Positions 8,445 through 17,396 of a stretch of 64,000 nucleotides of DNA are shown one piece after another (positions within the stretch are counted from its first letter, which is position 1; every line of letters begins with the position of its first letter). The DNA comes from JAFIFT01 sp020051095 (lineage in GTDB: Bacteria > Pseudomonadota > Gammaproteobacteria > Legionellales > Legionellaceae): assembly GCF_964199965.1 (NCBI RefSeq), contig NZ_CAXMZT010000002.1, positions 186,001-250,000 on the forward strand, given 5' to 3'. The notes under the pieces were generated by a model. That model did not search any database and was not told the DNA's origin. It saw nothing but the letters and a program-made list of their open reading frames with translations. A program made the position numbers and the translations under genes.

Positions 8445-9916
8445 CATGGCAAACCGTCATTGGTTTAGAAGTACATGCGCAAATCAAAACCAATTCTAAA
8501 CTATTCTCCGAAGCCAGCACAGCGTATGGCGCTCATGCTAACAGTCAAACGCATTTTATTGACGCCGGTCTACCTGGCACATTGCCTGTGCTCAACCAAG
8601 CCGTTGTTAAAAAAGCCATTCAATTTGGCCTTGCTATCAACGCGGAGATTGTTCAGGACTCCCAATTTGAACGTAAAAACTACTTTTATCCGGATCTCCC
8701 CAAAGGCTATCAGATAAGTCAATTTCAACGCCCTATTGTTAAAAACGGCCAACTACGTATTCAATTAAATGACGCACAAGAAAAGCTTGTTCTGATTAAC
8801 CGAGCCCATATAGAAGAAGATGCAGGAAAATCCGTGCATGATGCGTTTTTTAACCAAACCGGCATCGATCTAAACCGTGCGGGCACACCCTTGCTCGAAA
8901 TTGTGACCGAGCCGTGCCTGTATTCCGCAGAAGAAGCCATTGCTTATTTAAAAGCGTTGCACCAGCTCGTTCGATTTATTGATTTATGTGACGGCAACAT
9001 GCAAGAAGGCTCCTTTCGTTGCGATGTGAATATATCCGTGAAAGACAGTGCTAGCGAGCAATTAGGTGTTCGTACTGAGTTAAAAAATTTAAATTCCTTT
9101 CGCTTTATCGAAAGAGCCATTCGTTTTGAAGAGAAACGCCACCGACAACTATTGGAATCGGGGGAGCCGATTATTCAAGAAACCAGGCTGTATAACCCGG
9201 ATAAAGATGCCACCTATCCGATGCGAACTAAAGAAAGCGAAAATGATTATCGCTATTTTCCAGACCCCGATTTGCTGCCCATAGCGATTGATCAAACGTT
9301 ATTATCCGACTGTGAAAAAACGATGCCTGAATTGCCTTGGGAGATTGAATCACAGCTCCTCCAATACCCAGAATTTGCGCAAGATGATATCGATTGTATT
9401 ATGCAATCGGCAGCACACTGGCAATATTTCAGCGCGGTCAAAGCCTTAACAAAAGCGTCCCCCAAAACCATTGTCAATTGGTTAAAAGGCCCCTATGCAA
9501 CCCTCATCAACGAAACACAATCCTCATTTGAACAACCCTTAGTCGCAGCCGAAACACTGGCAGACTTGTTAGAAAAATTAGATACAAAAGCCATTAACCA
9601 CGGCCAAGCTAAGAATATTTTTCAACAGATGGCCGCCAATCAATCCCTCAACCTCCAGGATTTAATCGCGGAGTTACAAAGTGAGCAAGTCGATGAATCG
9701 GAGCTATCCAAGTTAATTGAAAACGTCATCGCCAACCACCCCGAGCAAGTGGCTCAATACAAATCCGGAAAAGACAAATTGCTCGGATTTTTCGTTGGCC
9801 AGGTTATGAAGGAAACCAAAGGCAAAGCAAACCCGCAGCAGTTGAATGATTTGGTTAAGAGTGCCTTGGATAGTGTTCAAACAACTGTGTCACGGGGACC
9901 ATCACCATCGTTCTAG
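8441..9916 (+). CDS. gatB: Asp/Glu-tRNA(Asn/Gln) amidotransferase subunit B
   Basis: Kinase-transamidase subunit, which activates the misacylated tRNA with ATP. The N-terminus TVIGLEVHAQIKTNSKLFS and the motifs FYPDLPKGYQISQ, HIEEDAGKS and FRCDVNISV are diagnostic of GatB. The C-terminal part (about 330-480) is the helical and YqeY-like tRNA-binding tail. Length is 491 residues, slightly over the family norm. The window also encodes an AsnRS (40.5 kb), so the complex is probably needed for Gln-tRNA(Gln) rather than Asn-tRNA(Asn). Confidence 0.95.
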   Translation: MTWQTVIGLEVHAQIKTNSKLFSEASTAYGAHANSQTHFIDAGLPGTLPVLNQAVVKKAIQFGLAINAEIVQDSQFERKNYFYPDLPKGYQISQFQRPIVKNGQLRIQLNDAQEKLVLINRAHIEEDAGKSVHDAFFNQTGIDLNRAGTPLLEIVTEPCLYSAEEAIAYLKALHQLVRFIDLCDGNMQEGSFRCDVNISVKDSASEQLGVRTELKNLNSFRFIERAIRFEEKRHRQLLESGEPIIQETRLYNPDKDATYPMRTKESENDYRYFPDPDLLPIAIDQTLLSDCEKTMPELPWEIESQLLQYPEFAQDDIDCIMQSAAHWQYFSAVKALTKASPKTIVNWLKGPYATLINETQSSFEQPLVAAETLADLLEKLDTKAINHGQAKNIFQQMAANQSLNLQDLIAELQSEQVDESELSKLIENVIANHPEQVAQYKSGKDKLLGFFVGQVMKETKGKANPQQLNDLVKSALDSVQTTVSRGPSPSF

Positions 9917-9921
9917 ATTTG

Positions 9922-9948
9922 GTTGGCTATCAAATCAATTTAGCCAAC
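9922..9948. terminator. Hairpin between the convergent gatB and higA genes
   Basis: GTTGGCTA (9922-9929) and TAGCCAAC (9941-9948) form a perfect 8-bp stem with an 11-nt loop. No real U tract follows on either strand, so termination is only suggested by its place between convergent genes. Confidence 0.35.
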
Positions 9949-9963
9949 TTAAAGAAATAAAAT

Positions 9964-10284
9964 TTAAGAAGCTCTTCTAAGCTCGACAATATAATCAAGA
10001 TTTTGCTTTCTTAACTGGTCCCTTATGAGAAGCTCAACTAAGGGCTCAACAGAATACTCAAGAGCATCAGCAACTTTTTTTGCGAATGGTATACCAACAT
10101 CCTTTCTACCGTTTTCCACATCACTAAGGAACTGTTTAGATACTTCTAATTTCTTAGCTAACTCTACTTGCGTTAGCTCATCACTTAACCTTAATGAGCG
10201 AACAAGACCACCAAAGGTCATATTTTTCCATATACTTTTTGTTGCATCCAACGCATCTAATAATTCATTTGATTTAGTACTCAT
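9964..10284 (-). CDS. higA: HigA-type antitoxin (Xre-family HTH)
   Basis: A protein of 106 residues with a central helix-turn-helix (about 27-80): LRLSDELTQVELAKKLEVSK, then FLSDVENGRKDVGIPFAKKVADAL. This is the lambda-repressor/Xre fold found in HigA antitoxins, which neutralise the toxin and repress the operon. It lies downstream of the toxin gene and overlaps it by 11 nt. Toxin-first order is characteristic of higBA. The likely operator is the palindrome at 10592-10609. Confidence 0.85.
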   Translation of the reverse strand: MSTKSNELLDALDATKSIWKNMTFGGLVRSLRLSDELTQVELAKKLEVSKQFLSDVENGRKDVGIPFAKKVADALEYSVEPLVELLIRDQLRKQNLDYIVELRRAS

Positions 10285-10555
10285 GGGGTGTAACCTCCAT
10301 TACCTCAATAAATTCAATTGTTCCGTCGCTTCTAATAACATAAATAGCACGCCACTGCTTATTTAAACGAATGGATCTTTGACCTTTCCTATTCCCTATC
10401 AATGACTCATCATGCCAGCCAGGACGTTTTCTTGTCTCTTCAAGCCCTACTCTGCTAACAGCTTCTAACCACGCGCGAAATTTTTCTTGTAAATAATGCG
10501 GCGTTTTCTTTAAATCTTTTAAAGCACTTTTTGTTATTGTTACTTTATTAATCAC
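10274..10555 (-). CDS. higB: HigB/RelE-family toxin
   Basis: A protein of 93 residues with the RelE/ParE-superfamily pattern: an N-terminal helical pair (SALKDLKKTPHYLQEKF), then RPGWHDESLIG and the strand-rich end SIRLNKQWRAIYVIRSDG followed by IEFIEVMEVTPHEY. Basic residues Arg and Lys in the middle and the C-terminal HEY are typical of HigB-like ribosome-dependent mRNA interferases. The activity is inferred from family. It is the first gene of the minus-strand operon, read from the promoter at about 10588-10617. Confidence 0.85.
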   Translation of the reverse strand: MINKVTITKSALKDLKKTPHYLQEKFRAWLEAVSRVGLEETRKRPGWHDESLIGNRKGQRSIRLNKQWRAIYVIRSDGTIEFIEVMEVTPHEY

Positions 10556-10587
10556 TGCTAAATTTCTTTACCTAAAGTATTATTTAT

Positions 10588-10626
10588 AGCATACACCTAT
10601 ATAGGTGTACCTGTCAAGTGTACACT
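10588..10626 (-). promoter_or_regulatory. higBA promoter with palindromic operator
   Basis: On the minus strand a perfect -35 TTGACA (plus strand 10612-10617) is followed by TATGCT (10588-10593) at 18 bp spacing. The perfect 18-bp palindrome TACACCTATATAGGTGTA (10592-10609) fills the spacer. A second palindrome AGTGTACACT (10617-10626) abuts the -35. This is the layout expected for autorepression by HigA. Confidence 0.7.
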
Positions 10627-10744
10627 AAAGTATTAAGAAAAGGTAGTTAACCGAAATTAAGCGCTATCTAATGTTTTAGTTATGTTATTTATCTTCAATT
10701 GTATTGAGTTAGTATTAGTTGAGATTTATAAACGTTTTACCTTT

Positions 10745-12580
10745 CTAACTCGCCAACACAATCGTTGCAGCCGAATCAAATTTGACGGCGAGCAAGATAT
10801 CTTTGAGTGCCTCGTATTCCTTATCCGAATAAACATCCTGGTTAATCACTAGCTGACGCTTCACAACGATCTGATTGCCATCATCGCTGTAATTAACTTC
10901 GAATGAGCCGTATTGGTTTTTTACGGTTCTATCTTTGGGTAATGAGGTGAGATGGTAGCCTTTAGGCACTTGGATGTGGTAATACCAGGTAAATTTAGAG
11001 GCAACTAACACTCTGTCTGAATGGTTTTCGTCTTGCAACATCCCGTTGATATACTTAATGGCACTAAAATCAATGCCTCGGGGAATATTAAAATACAGCT
11101 TATCGGCCATCTCAACGGCTTGCGGGCTGTGCCAATCGAAATCAATTTGAAGGTTTTTTTCAATCACATCAGCTTTAGGTGATATGTGCCCTTGCCCTCC
11201 TTCATACCCTTCCGCTAACATTTGCTTAATGACGTCATCCAATTTATCTTGAGAACCTGAAATCAGTTTGCGAACCATTCCATCGGCAAACCCGGTAATA
11301 TTAATACTGCCTGTTGCATTCAGAGAACCATCCTCGCCCAAATTAATATGCGTATCGATGACATATTGGTTATCTTTTACTTGATGTGCTGGTGTGATGC
11401 TGGTTTTTGGTTTCGTCCCTGCATGAACAACAAATTTCCCTGACAAAAAGATATCCAATGTTTCAAATGGGCTGGCATCTGACGTAGGATTCGCATAAAT
11501 ATCATAGTCTGGAAGATAAATAATGACATGATTAAATTGCGAAGGGTTGGTCATCGGATATTTCTTAAAACTGTTATTCCAGCCAATTAAAACCGGTTCT
11601 GATTTTATCCCTCTAGCAGCCAACAATGCTTGCATCAACGTGACATGATCCTTACAATCACCAAACCCATTTTGAAGCACTTCATCAGCATAATGTGGCA
11701 CAAAGCCTGCCTGTGCATTCAAGGGTAAATAAACATATTTAATATTCTGGGCAACCCAATTGTAAATGGCTTTGGCCGCTTCTTTACCCTTCTTTTTACC
11801 CACAATTTGCGCTGCCAACTGGCGCACTTTAGGGGTGATCTTGGCTTTATCATGAGCTGTTTGATAATATAATTTTCCAATGGCCTCCCATCCCGGTAAT
11901 GTGCTCGCGACAAATAATGGCGTTCTATCTTGCTTTGCTGTCGCCAACGGGTCATCGTGTTTTAAAGCGGGGATATGTTTAATATGGACTTCTACCAGCC
12001 GCCTGTTATGGTTGACAGATTGTTTAAAGGAAACATCACCGCGCTTTTGCCAATGCATTGTCATTTTCTGAGGCATGTCCAAATATATGACTTCTTCATC
12101 AATTTGCTCGGGCATATCAATATCCGACAAGATATTTAACCCAAGCGTCGACGGAATATTACTTTTGATATGCCAATTCGATTGAACAAGGTCATCGGTT
12201 TGTATTTTTGGAAATAATAAAATTTGTTCCAGTTGGCTGCTGATGCCTGGGGTTGATTGAGATGAAAACAGGTTCCGTGTATGGATTAATTTTTTATTAA
12301 TAAATTCTTTGGATTTGTCAGCATGAGTGACAAATGCCTGATTAAGGCGAACGGATTCGATTTGCGGGTTAAATTGAACACTGTCTTGAAACGCAAATTT
12401 GATCATGGATGCATCGTGAATACGAATTATCTTTTTTACATCGAGGGAATAGGTTAAATCACGATTAATGGTGTAGTGTTTTTCGATTAATTGATAGTGG
12501 TGAGAGGCATCATTGTTGTTCTTGGCAAAGGCAAAATTAAACCAATAAATCAAGGAGATAAAAACAACTATTTTTTTCAT
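10745..12580 (-). CDS. Exported DUF3857/transglutaminase-like protein
   Basis: About 611 residues from the chosen start (minus-strand ATG at 12580). The start is followed by the signal peptide MKKIVVFISLIYWFNFAFA. An upstream in-frame start would place 20 charged residues before it. The first half is a DUF3857-type beta-sandwich. The middle is a transglutaminase-like core with the Cys in GFGDCKDHVTLMQALLAARG, the His in FNHVIIYLPD and a downstream Asp (ANPTSDASPF). Proteins of this build are periplasmic or surface-exposed, and most have no proven substrate. It is monocistronic, and the 3' end points at higB. Confidence 0.8.
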   Translation of the reverse strand: MKKIVVFISLIYWFNFAFAKNNNDASHHYQLIEKHYTINRDLTYSLDVKKIIRIHDASMIKFAFQDSVQFNPQIESVRLNQAFVTHADKSKEFINKKLIHTRNLFSSQSTPGISSQLEQILLFPKIQTDDLVQSNWHIKSNIPSTLGLNILSDIDMPEQIDEEVIYLDMPQKMTMHWQKRGDVSFKQSVNHNRRLVEVHIKHIPALKHDDPLATAKQDRTPLFVASTLPGWEAIGKLYYQTAHDKAKITPKVRQLAAQIVGKKKGKEAAKAIYNWVAQNIKYVYLPLNAQAGFVPHYADEVLQNGFGDCKDHVTLMQALLAARGIKSEPVLIGWNNSFKKYPMTNPSQFNHVIIYLPDYDIYANPTSDASPFETLDIFLSGKFVVHAGTKPKTSITPAHQVKDNQYVIDTHINLGEDGSLNATGSINITGFADGMVRKLISGSQDKLDDVIKQMLAEGYEGGQGHISPKADVIEKNLQIDFDWHSPQAVEMADKLYFNIPRGIDFSAIKYINGMLQDENHSDRVLVASKFTWYYHIQVPKGYHLTSLPKDRTVKNQYGSFEVNYSDDGNQIVVKRQLVINQDVYSDKEYEALKDILLAVKFDSAATIVLAS

Positions 12581-12695
12581 AACAAAACCATGTTGGACAT
12601 ATTTTAACGACATAATACACCAATGCGCCCTTCTGTTCAATTTTAAGCTACGCCAGATCTTAATTTATCAGTAGAGTTATTAGTTTTTACGTAAT

Positions 12696-12896
12696 CGTTT
12701 GCGTTACCGTCCGCGTTACCGAAACGCTATTTGCCTAGCGATTAAAATATGGATTAAAAATCAAAATAATTAATGATCGTTCATGCTAAGCATAATAAAA
12801 GCACTTCATCCATGCACGAAGGATTATGATAGTGTATTCATAGTGTCTTATTACTGGAACCAATATATTCCGGTAACGCAGACGGTAACGCGAACG
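12696..12896. repeat. 201-bp element bounded by 26-bp inverted repeats rich in GGTAACGC
   Basis: The left arm is 12696-12721 and the right arm 12871-12896. Their complements agree at 24 of 26 positions, and similarity continues weakly outward. Each arm holds two head-to-tail copies of GGTAACG separated by 3-4 bases, so the motif occurs four times. The interior is A+T-rich with a small palindrome ATGCTAAGCAT and no frame. It lies between the divergent genes at 12580 and 13000, so it may be a MITE or a regulator-binding array. This entry covers the whole 12581-12999 gap, in which no gene is seen. Confidence 0.6.
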
Positions 12897-12999
12897 CTCA
12901 GGTAAATTTATTGGTTATTTTATGCATAGATCTAGTTTAACCCTTAACATTGTCACCGATTTTTAATAAAATAAAATACTTTTATCTTAGGTAATCGAC

Positions 13000-14370
13000 A
13001 TGATTGAATGCGCATTAACGTCAGTGGGGCCCATTGATGGACGATATTCGTCCAAAACCTATATACTGCATCGCTATTTTAGCGAGTTTGCCCTCATTCA
13101 TTATCGATTACAAGTTGAAGTCAAGTGGCTATTAGCCTTGAGTCATAATGATCAGATTCATGACATTCCCCCGATTTCAAAACAAGGTCAGGACTATTTA
13201 ACGAAATTAGTTGAGCAATTTGACACTGCCGCCGCCGAAAAAGTGAAAAACCACGAAAAAAGAACAAACCACGATGTCAAAGCGGTTGAATATTATTTGA
13301 GAGATTGTATTGAAAATCACGAAGAGTTGAAATCCTATATCCCATTTATTCATTTTGCTTGTACATCTGAAGACATTAATAACGTGGCTTACGCCCTCAT
13401 GCTCAAAGATGCCCTGCAACATGTGATTGAACCTTCGTTGGCAGAGATAATGGGTGGGATTATGCTCTTGGGCAAACAGTATGGCGCAATCCCCATGTTA
13501 AGCCGCACGCACGGCCAACCAGCCACCCCTACCACCATCGGCAAAGAATTGCTCAATTTTGTGGCTCGAATGAAACGCCCCCAACAACAATTATTAGAAG
13601 TGCTTATTCCGGCTAAGTTCAATGGAGCCGTTGGCAATTACAATGCCCACATGATTGCTTATCCTGACATAAACTGGCGAGCACATTGTCAGGCATTTAT
13701 TAAATCCTTAGGCTTATCCTTTAATGCTTATACCACCCAAATAGAACCGCACGATGGCATTGCAGAAGTGTCTTTTATCATGACACGCATTAACAATATC
13801 CTGTTAGATTATGCAAAAGACATGTGGCAATACATTAGCCTAAACTATTTTAAACAAAAGGCAATCGCCAATGAAGTGGGATCTTCAACCATGCCTCACA
13901 AAATCAACCCCATTGATTTTGAAAATGCAGAAGGCAACTTAGGCCTTGCCAATGCGCTATTCACCCATTTCGCTAACAAATTAACCCAGTCCCGTGGTCA
14001 ACGAGACTTATCCGATTCGACCGTTCTTCGCAATTTAGGCGTTGCCTTTGCCTATTCCCTTATCGCTTTTCAGGCATTGGCAAAAGGCAACGATAAATTG
14101 GAAATCAATGAAGCCATGCTTCAAAAAGATCTTGACGATAATTGGCAAGTCCTTGCCGAAGCGGTACAAACAGTGATGCGTCGCTACCGTGTGGCCGATG
14201 CCTATGAGAAGCTCAAACACTTAACCCGTGGACAGGGCATCACCGCGGAACGCCTTGCTGCTTTTATCGATGAACAGCCCATTCCAGAAGAAGCCAAAGA
14301 ACGTTTACGGCAACTAACCCCTAGCAGCTACATCGGTCTGGCAGCGGTATTAGCAAAGGCATTTAGTTAA
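13000..14370 (+). CDS. purB: Adenylosuccinate lyase
   Basis: Cleaves SAICAR and adenylosuccinate in purine synthesis. At 456 residues it is the length of the E. coli-type enzyme. The opening ALTSVGPIDGRYSSKT is typical of PurB. The fumarase/aspartase-superfamily signature is GSSTMPHKINPIDFENAEGN, with the mobile catalytic Ser in it. TSEDINNVAYALML and SRTHGQPATPTTIGKE carry the other active-site residues. The stop shares its last A with the nadB ATG (TAATG), so nadB is translationally coupled. Confidence 0.95.
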   Translation: MIECALTSVGPIDGRYSSKTYILHRYFSEFALIHYRLQVEVKWLLALSHNDQIHDIPPISKQGQDYLTKLVEQFDTAAAEKVKNHEKRTNHDVKAVEYYLRDCIENHEELKSYIPFIHFACTSEDINNVAYALMLKDALQHVIEPSLAEIMGGIMLLGKQYGAIPMLSRTHGQPATPTTIGKELLNFVARMKRPQQQLLEVLIPAKFNGAVGNYNAHMIAYPDINWRAHCQAFIKSLGLSFNAYTTQIEPHDGIAEVSFIMTRINNILLDYAKDMWQYISLNYFKQKAIANEVGSSTMPHKINPIDFENAEGNLGLANALFTHFANKLTQSRGQRDLSDSTVLRNLGVAFAYSLIAFQALAKGNDKLEINEAMLQKDLDDNWQVLAEAVQTVMRRYRVADAYEKLKHLTRGQGITAERLAAFIDEQPIPEEAKERLRQLTPSSYIGLAAVLAKAFS

Positions 14371-16025
14371 TGGCAAAAGCTCAGCATTCCCAGCAGGGTA
14401 AATGCCTCGAATTTGACGTTTTAGTGATTGGTAGTGGTATAGCGGGTATGCATTTTTGCCATCAGCTACTAGCCTTACAACCCAACCTGTCTATTGCCAT
14501 TGTCAGCAAAGGAGCTCTGACCGAAGGAAGCAGCCGTTGGGCACAAGGAGGGATTGCTGCTGTCAATAGTAAAGACGATTCCCTTGAAAGCCATATCGAA
14601 GACACCCTACAAGCGGGGGATGGATTATGTTATCAACCCGCGGTCGAATTTATCATCCGCCAAGCACCTGATGCTATCGGTGCACTTGAAAACTATGGCA
14701 TAGACTTCCATCACGAACCATCAGGCGAATACACTTTAGCAAAGGAAGGCGGCCATAGTCACCGACGAATTTTTAATTGCGGTGATAAAACAGGCCTTAC
14801 CATCATCGATGCCCTAGAGCAGGCTACCCGACAACAACATCAAATCACTCTCTATGAAGATCATATTGCCGTCAACCTAATTAGCCACTATCATCCACAT
14901 CGAACGGATATACAAGGTGAAATTTGTGGCGCCTATGTTTTAGATACGTCGACCGGTTATATTCATACATTTGCTGCAAAATGTACGATACTAGCAACAG
15001 GTGGCGCTGGCAAAACCTATCGGTACACTTCTAACCCCATGGTTGCTACCGGTGATGGGGTCGCTATGGCATATCGTGCCGGCGCTCGAGTTGGCAATAT
15101 GGAATTCTATCAATTCCACCCAACGTTACTTCACCATCCCCAAATCAATAATTTCTTAATTTCGGAGGCCGTTCGTGGGGAAGGCGCCAAGCTAATTTGT
15201 CCTGAAACAAACAAACGATTTATGAGCAGCTATGCACCAGAAGCGATGGAGCTTGCCACTCGTGATGTTGTTTCAAGAGCCATTTTCAATGAAATTGAGG
15301 CCAACCAGCATGGCTTTGTCTATTTAGATATTACTCACCATAATAAATCCTTTTTACAAACACGCTTTCCTCAGATTTATCAAACTCTCAACGAGATTGG
15401 CATTGATATGTCAAAAGACCCCATTCCAGTTGTCCCCGCAGCTCACTATCAATGTGGCGGTATTTTAACGGATATCGATGGAAGAACCGATTTAAAACGC
15501 TTGTTTGCCATTGGTGAAACAGCCTTTACCGGGTTGCACGGCGCGAATCGATTAGCAAGCAACTCCCTACTTGAAGGGGCAATTATGGCCCGAAATGCGG
15601 CATTTGCCTGCTTCAAAGATATCACATCTCCCTTAAAGGGAGTCGATAATATCCCAGCCTGGAATTCGCCTTCAACTGTTAATACCAGACGCGCTAGCCA
15701 AATTAATGCTCATTGGCGAGGTCTCCGAGGCGAAATGACCTCTTATGCAGGTATTGTCAGGACTGAAGCGGGATTAAGCGATATACTACAATTAATTATG
15801 AAACGAAAAAAAATCATTGAGGAGTATTACTGGAATCATTGCATCACCCGAGATTTCATCGAACTAAGGAACATTGTTCTCAATGCAGAATTGATTGTTC
15901 GTTCGGCGTTATATCGTCGTGAATCTCGGGGAGGGCATTACCGAGAGGATTACCCAAATCAACTTGCCACAGCCCGAGAAAGTATCTTGCGTAGGCAAGC
16001 ACCCCATGATTCTTATATTGAGTAA
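14370..16025 (+). CDS. nadB: L-aspartate oxidase
   Basis: Flavoenzyme that oxidises L-aspartate to iminoaspartate, the first step of de novo NAD synthesis. The N-terminal FAD motif is DVLVIGSGIAGMHFCHQLL (about 13-31). It is followed by SRWAQGGIAA, then the succinate-dehydrogenase-family catalytic region with EGGHSHRRIF, ATGGAGK and GLHGANRLASNSLLEG. At 551 residues it is normal for NadB. It starts on the purB stop and is followed 27 nt later by nadA, so purB-nadB-nadA form one transcription unit. nadC is not in the window. Confidence 0.95.
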   Translation: MAKAQHSQQGKCLEFDVLVIGSGIAGMHFCHQLLALQPNLSIAIVSKGALTEGSSRWAQGGIAAVNSKDDSLESHIEDTLQAGDGLCYQPAVEFIIRQAPDAIGALENYGIDFHHEPSGEYTLAKEGGHSHRRIFNCGDKTGLTIIDALEQATRQQHQITLYEDHIAVNLISHYHPHRTDIQGEICGAYVLDTSTGYIHTFAAKCTILATGGAGKTYRYTSNPMVATGDGVAMAYRAGARVGNMEFYQFHPTLLHHPQINNFLISEAVRGEGAKLICPETNKRFMSSYAPEAMELATRDVVSRAIFNEIEANQHGFVYLDITHHNKSFLQTRFPQIYQTLNEIGIDMSKDPIPVVPAAHYQCGGILTDIDGRTDLKRLFAIGETAFTGLHGANRLASNSLLEGAIMARNAAFACFKDITSPLKGVDNIPAWNSPSTVNTRRASQINAHWRGLRGEMTSYAGIVRTEAGLSDILQLIMKRKKIIEEYYWNHCITRDFIELRNIVLNAELIVRSALYRRESRGGHYREDYPNQLATARESILRRQAPHDSYIE

Positions 16026-16052
16026 GCGCTAGTTTATAATTGAGGTTCCAAG

Positions 16053-17390
16053 ATGTTTGAACAGCATACAGATTATCAACCACCCAAAACAGTCATGCCA
16101 TTGCATCCACAGATGACTATTTGTCAAGCAGACTACCCGCTGGATTGGTACCAACAAGATTTTATCCCTTATGCAGAGGAATATTTAGCATTACCCGACA
16201 GGAAATTAACCACTGTCATTGACTGGATGAGACCTTATATTACGAAAGCACAAAAGCACTTCGGGGACAAACTTCTGCTATTGGCTCATTATTATATGGG
16301 GGGCGACATTGTTCGTTTAGTTGAACAATTTGGCGGTAAAGTTGGAGATTCCTACCAGCTTGCGCTGATGGCAGCGAACCATCCTGAAAAAGAAGTGATC
16401 GTCGAATCAGCTGTCCATTTTATGGCAGAATCCATATCGGTTCTCGCACACCCACACCAACAAGTATTCATAACCAACCCTAAATCCGGTTGCACCATGG
16501 AAATGATGGCAAAGGATTACATGGTCGAACCTGCATTAATCGATTTAAATGAACGCTATGGGCAAGCAAATATTTTACCCATTTGTTATATGAATACATC
16601 GGGCCGCGTTAAGGCATTAACCGGTGCTCAAGGGGGCGCCGTATGTACGAGTTCGAACGCTGTAAAAATAGCGCGTTGGGCTTTGAGACAAAAAAAGAAA
16701 ATTCTATTCATCCCAGATAGGCATATGGGTGAAAATATTGCTTATGAGCTTGGGATACAACAGTTAGCCTACTGGCCTGGGGGTACGGCTGGAGCGCAAT
16801 ATTCACTGTCCAATCAAGATGCTAAAACGTTGGCTGAATTTGATAAAGCTGACATGATTGTCTTTTCCAGTGAATGTGCCGTTCATACTTATTACACCGT
16901 CGACATGTGCCGTTATTGGCAAGAGCATGGTTATACCGTTGTTGTCCATCCGGAATGTTCACATCCTGTGTACAAGCAAGCTAATTTTACTGGCTCCACA
17001 GCATTCATCTGGGATCATGTCGTCAATGATCGAAGTCATACAAAACGTTATGCCATTGCCACTGAAAACCATTTAGTTGCTAACATGAAACAATACTGCA
17101 AACCGTTAGGCATTGATGTGGTGAATGTTGCCGAGGCGCCTAAAAAAGCCGGCGAGCCTGGCCTTGGATGTGGGTGCGCCACCATGTCGCGTAATGATCC
17201 GCCGCATCTTGTTGCCCTGTTGGATTTATTGCGGCAAGGAAATGATCTCGCCTATAACCAAGTTAAAGCCGGAGACGTGGTCAATGAATTTACCGGGCAA
17301 AGGAATCGGTTGACGCAAACTAATCAACAATGGGTGATTGACAATGCTAAGCTAGCACTACAGAAGATGATTGAAATCACTGAAGATTAG
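16053..17390 (+). CDS. nadA: Quinolinate synthase
   Basis: An iron-sulfur enzyme that condenses iminoaspartate with dihydroxyacetone phosphate. Recognisable parts are LLAHYYMGGDIVRLVE, NPKSGCTMEMMAKDY, CYMNTSGRVKALTGAQ, FIPDRHMGENIAYELG and the C-terminal GEPGLGCGCATMSRNDP. These include Cys residues suitable for [4Fe-4S] ligation. At 445 residues it is longer than the E. coli-type enzyme (about 350). The extra length is mostly an N-terminal extension of about 80 residues and a C-terminal tail, which I take as a long-form NadA. The start ATG follows GGTTCCAAG only loosely. Confidence 0.93.
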   Translation: MFEQHTDYQPPKTVMPLHPQMTICQADYPLDWYQQDFIPYAEEYLALPDRKLTTVIDWMRPYITKAQKHFGDKLLLLAHYYMGGDIVRLVEQFGGKVGDSYQLALMAANHPEKEVIVESAVHFMAESISVLAHPHQQVFITNPKSGCTMEMMAKDYMVEPALIDLNERYGQANILPICYMNTSGRVKALTGAQGGAVCTSSNAVKIARWALRQKKKILFIPDRHMGENIAYELGIQQLAYWPGGTAGAQYSLSNQDAKTLAEFDKADMIVFSSECAVHTYYTVDMCRYWQEHGYTVVVHPECSHPVYKQANFTGSTAFIWDHVVNDRSHTKRYAIATENHLVANMKQYCKPLGIDVVNVAEAPKKAGEPGLGCGCATMSRNDPPHLVALLDLLRQGNDLAYNQVKAGDVVNEFTGQRNRLTQTNQQWVIDNAKLALQKMIEITED

Positions 17391-17396
17391 GTGTGT

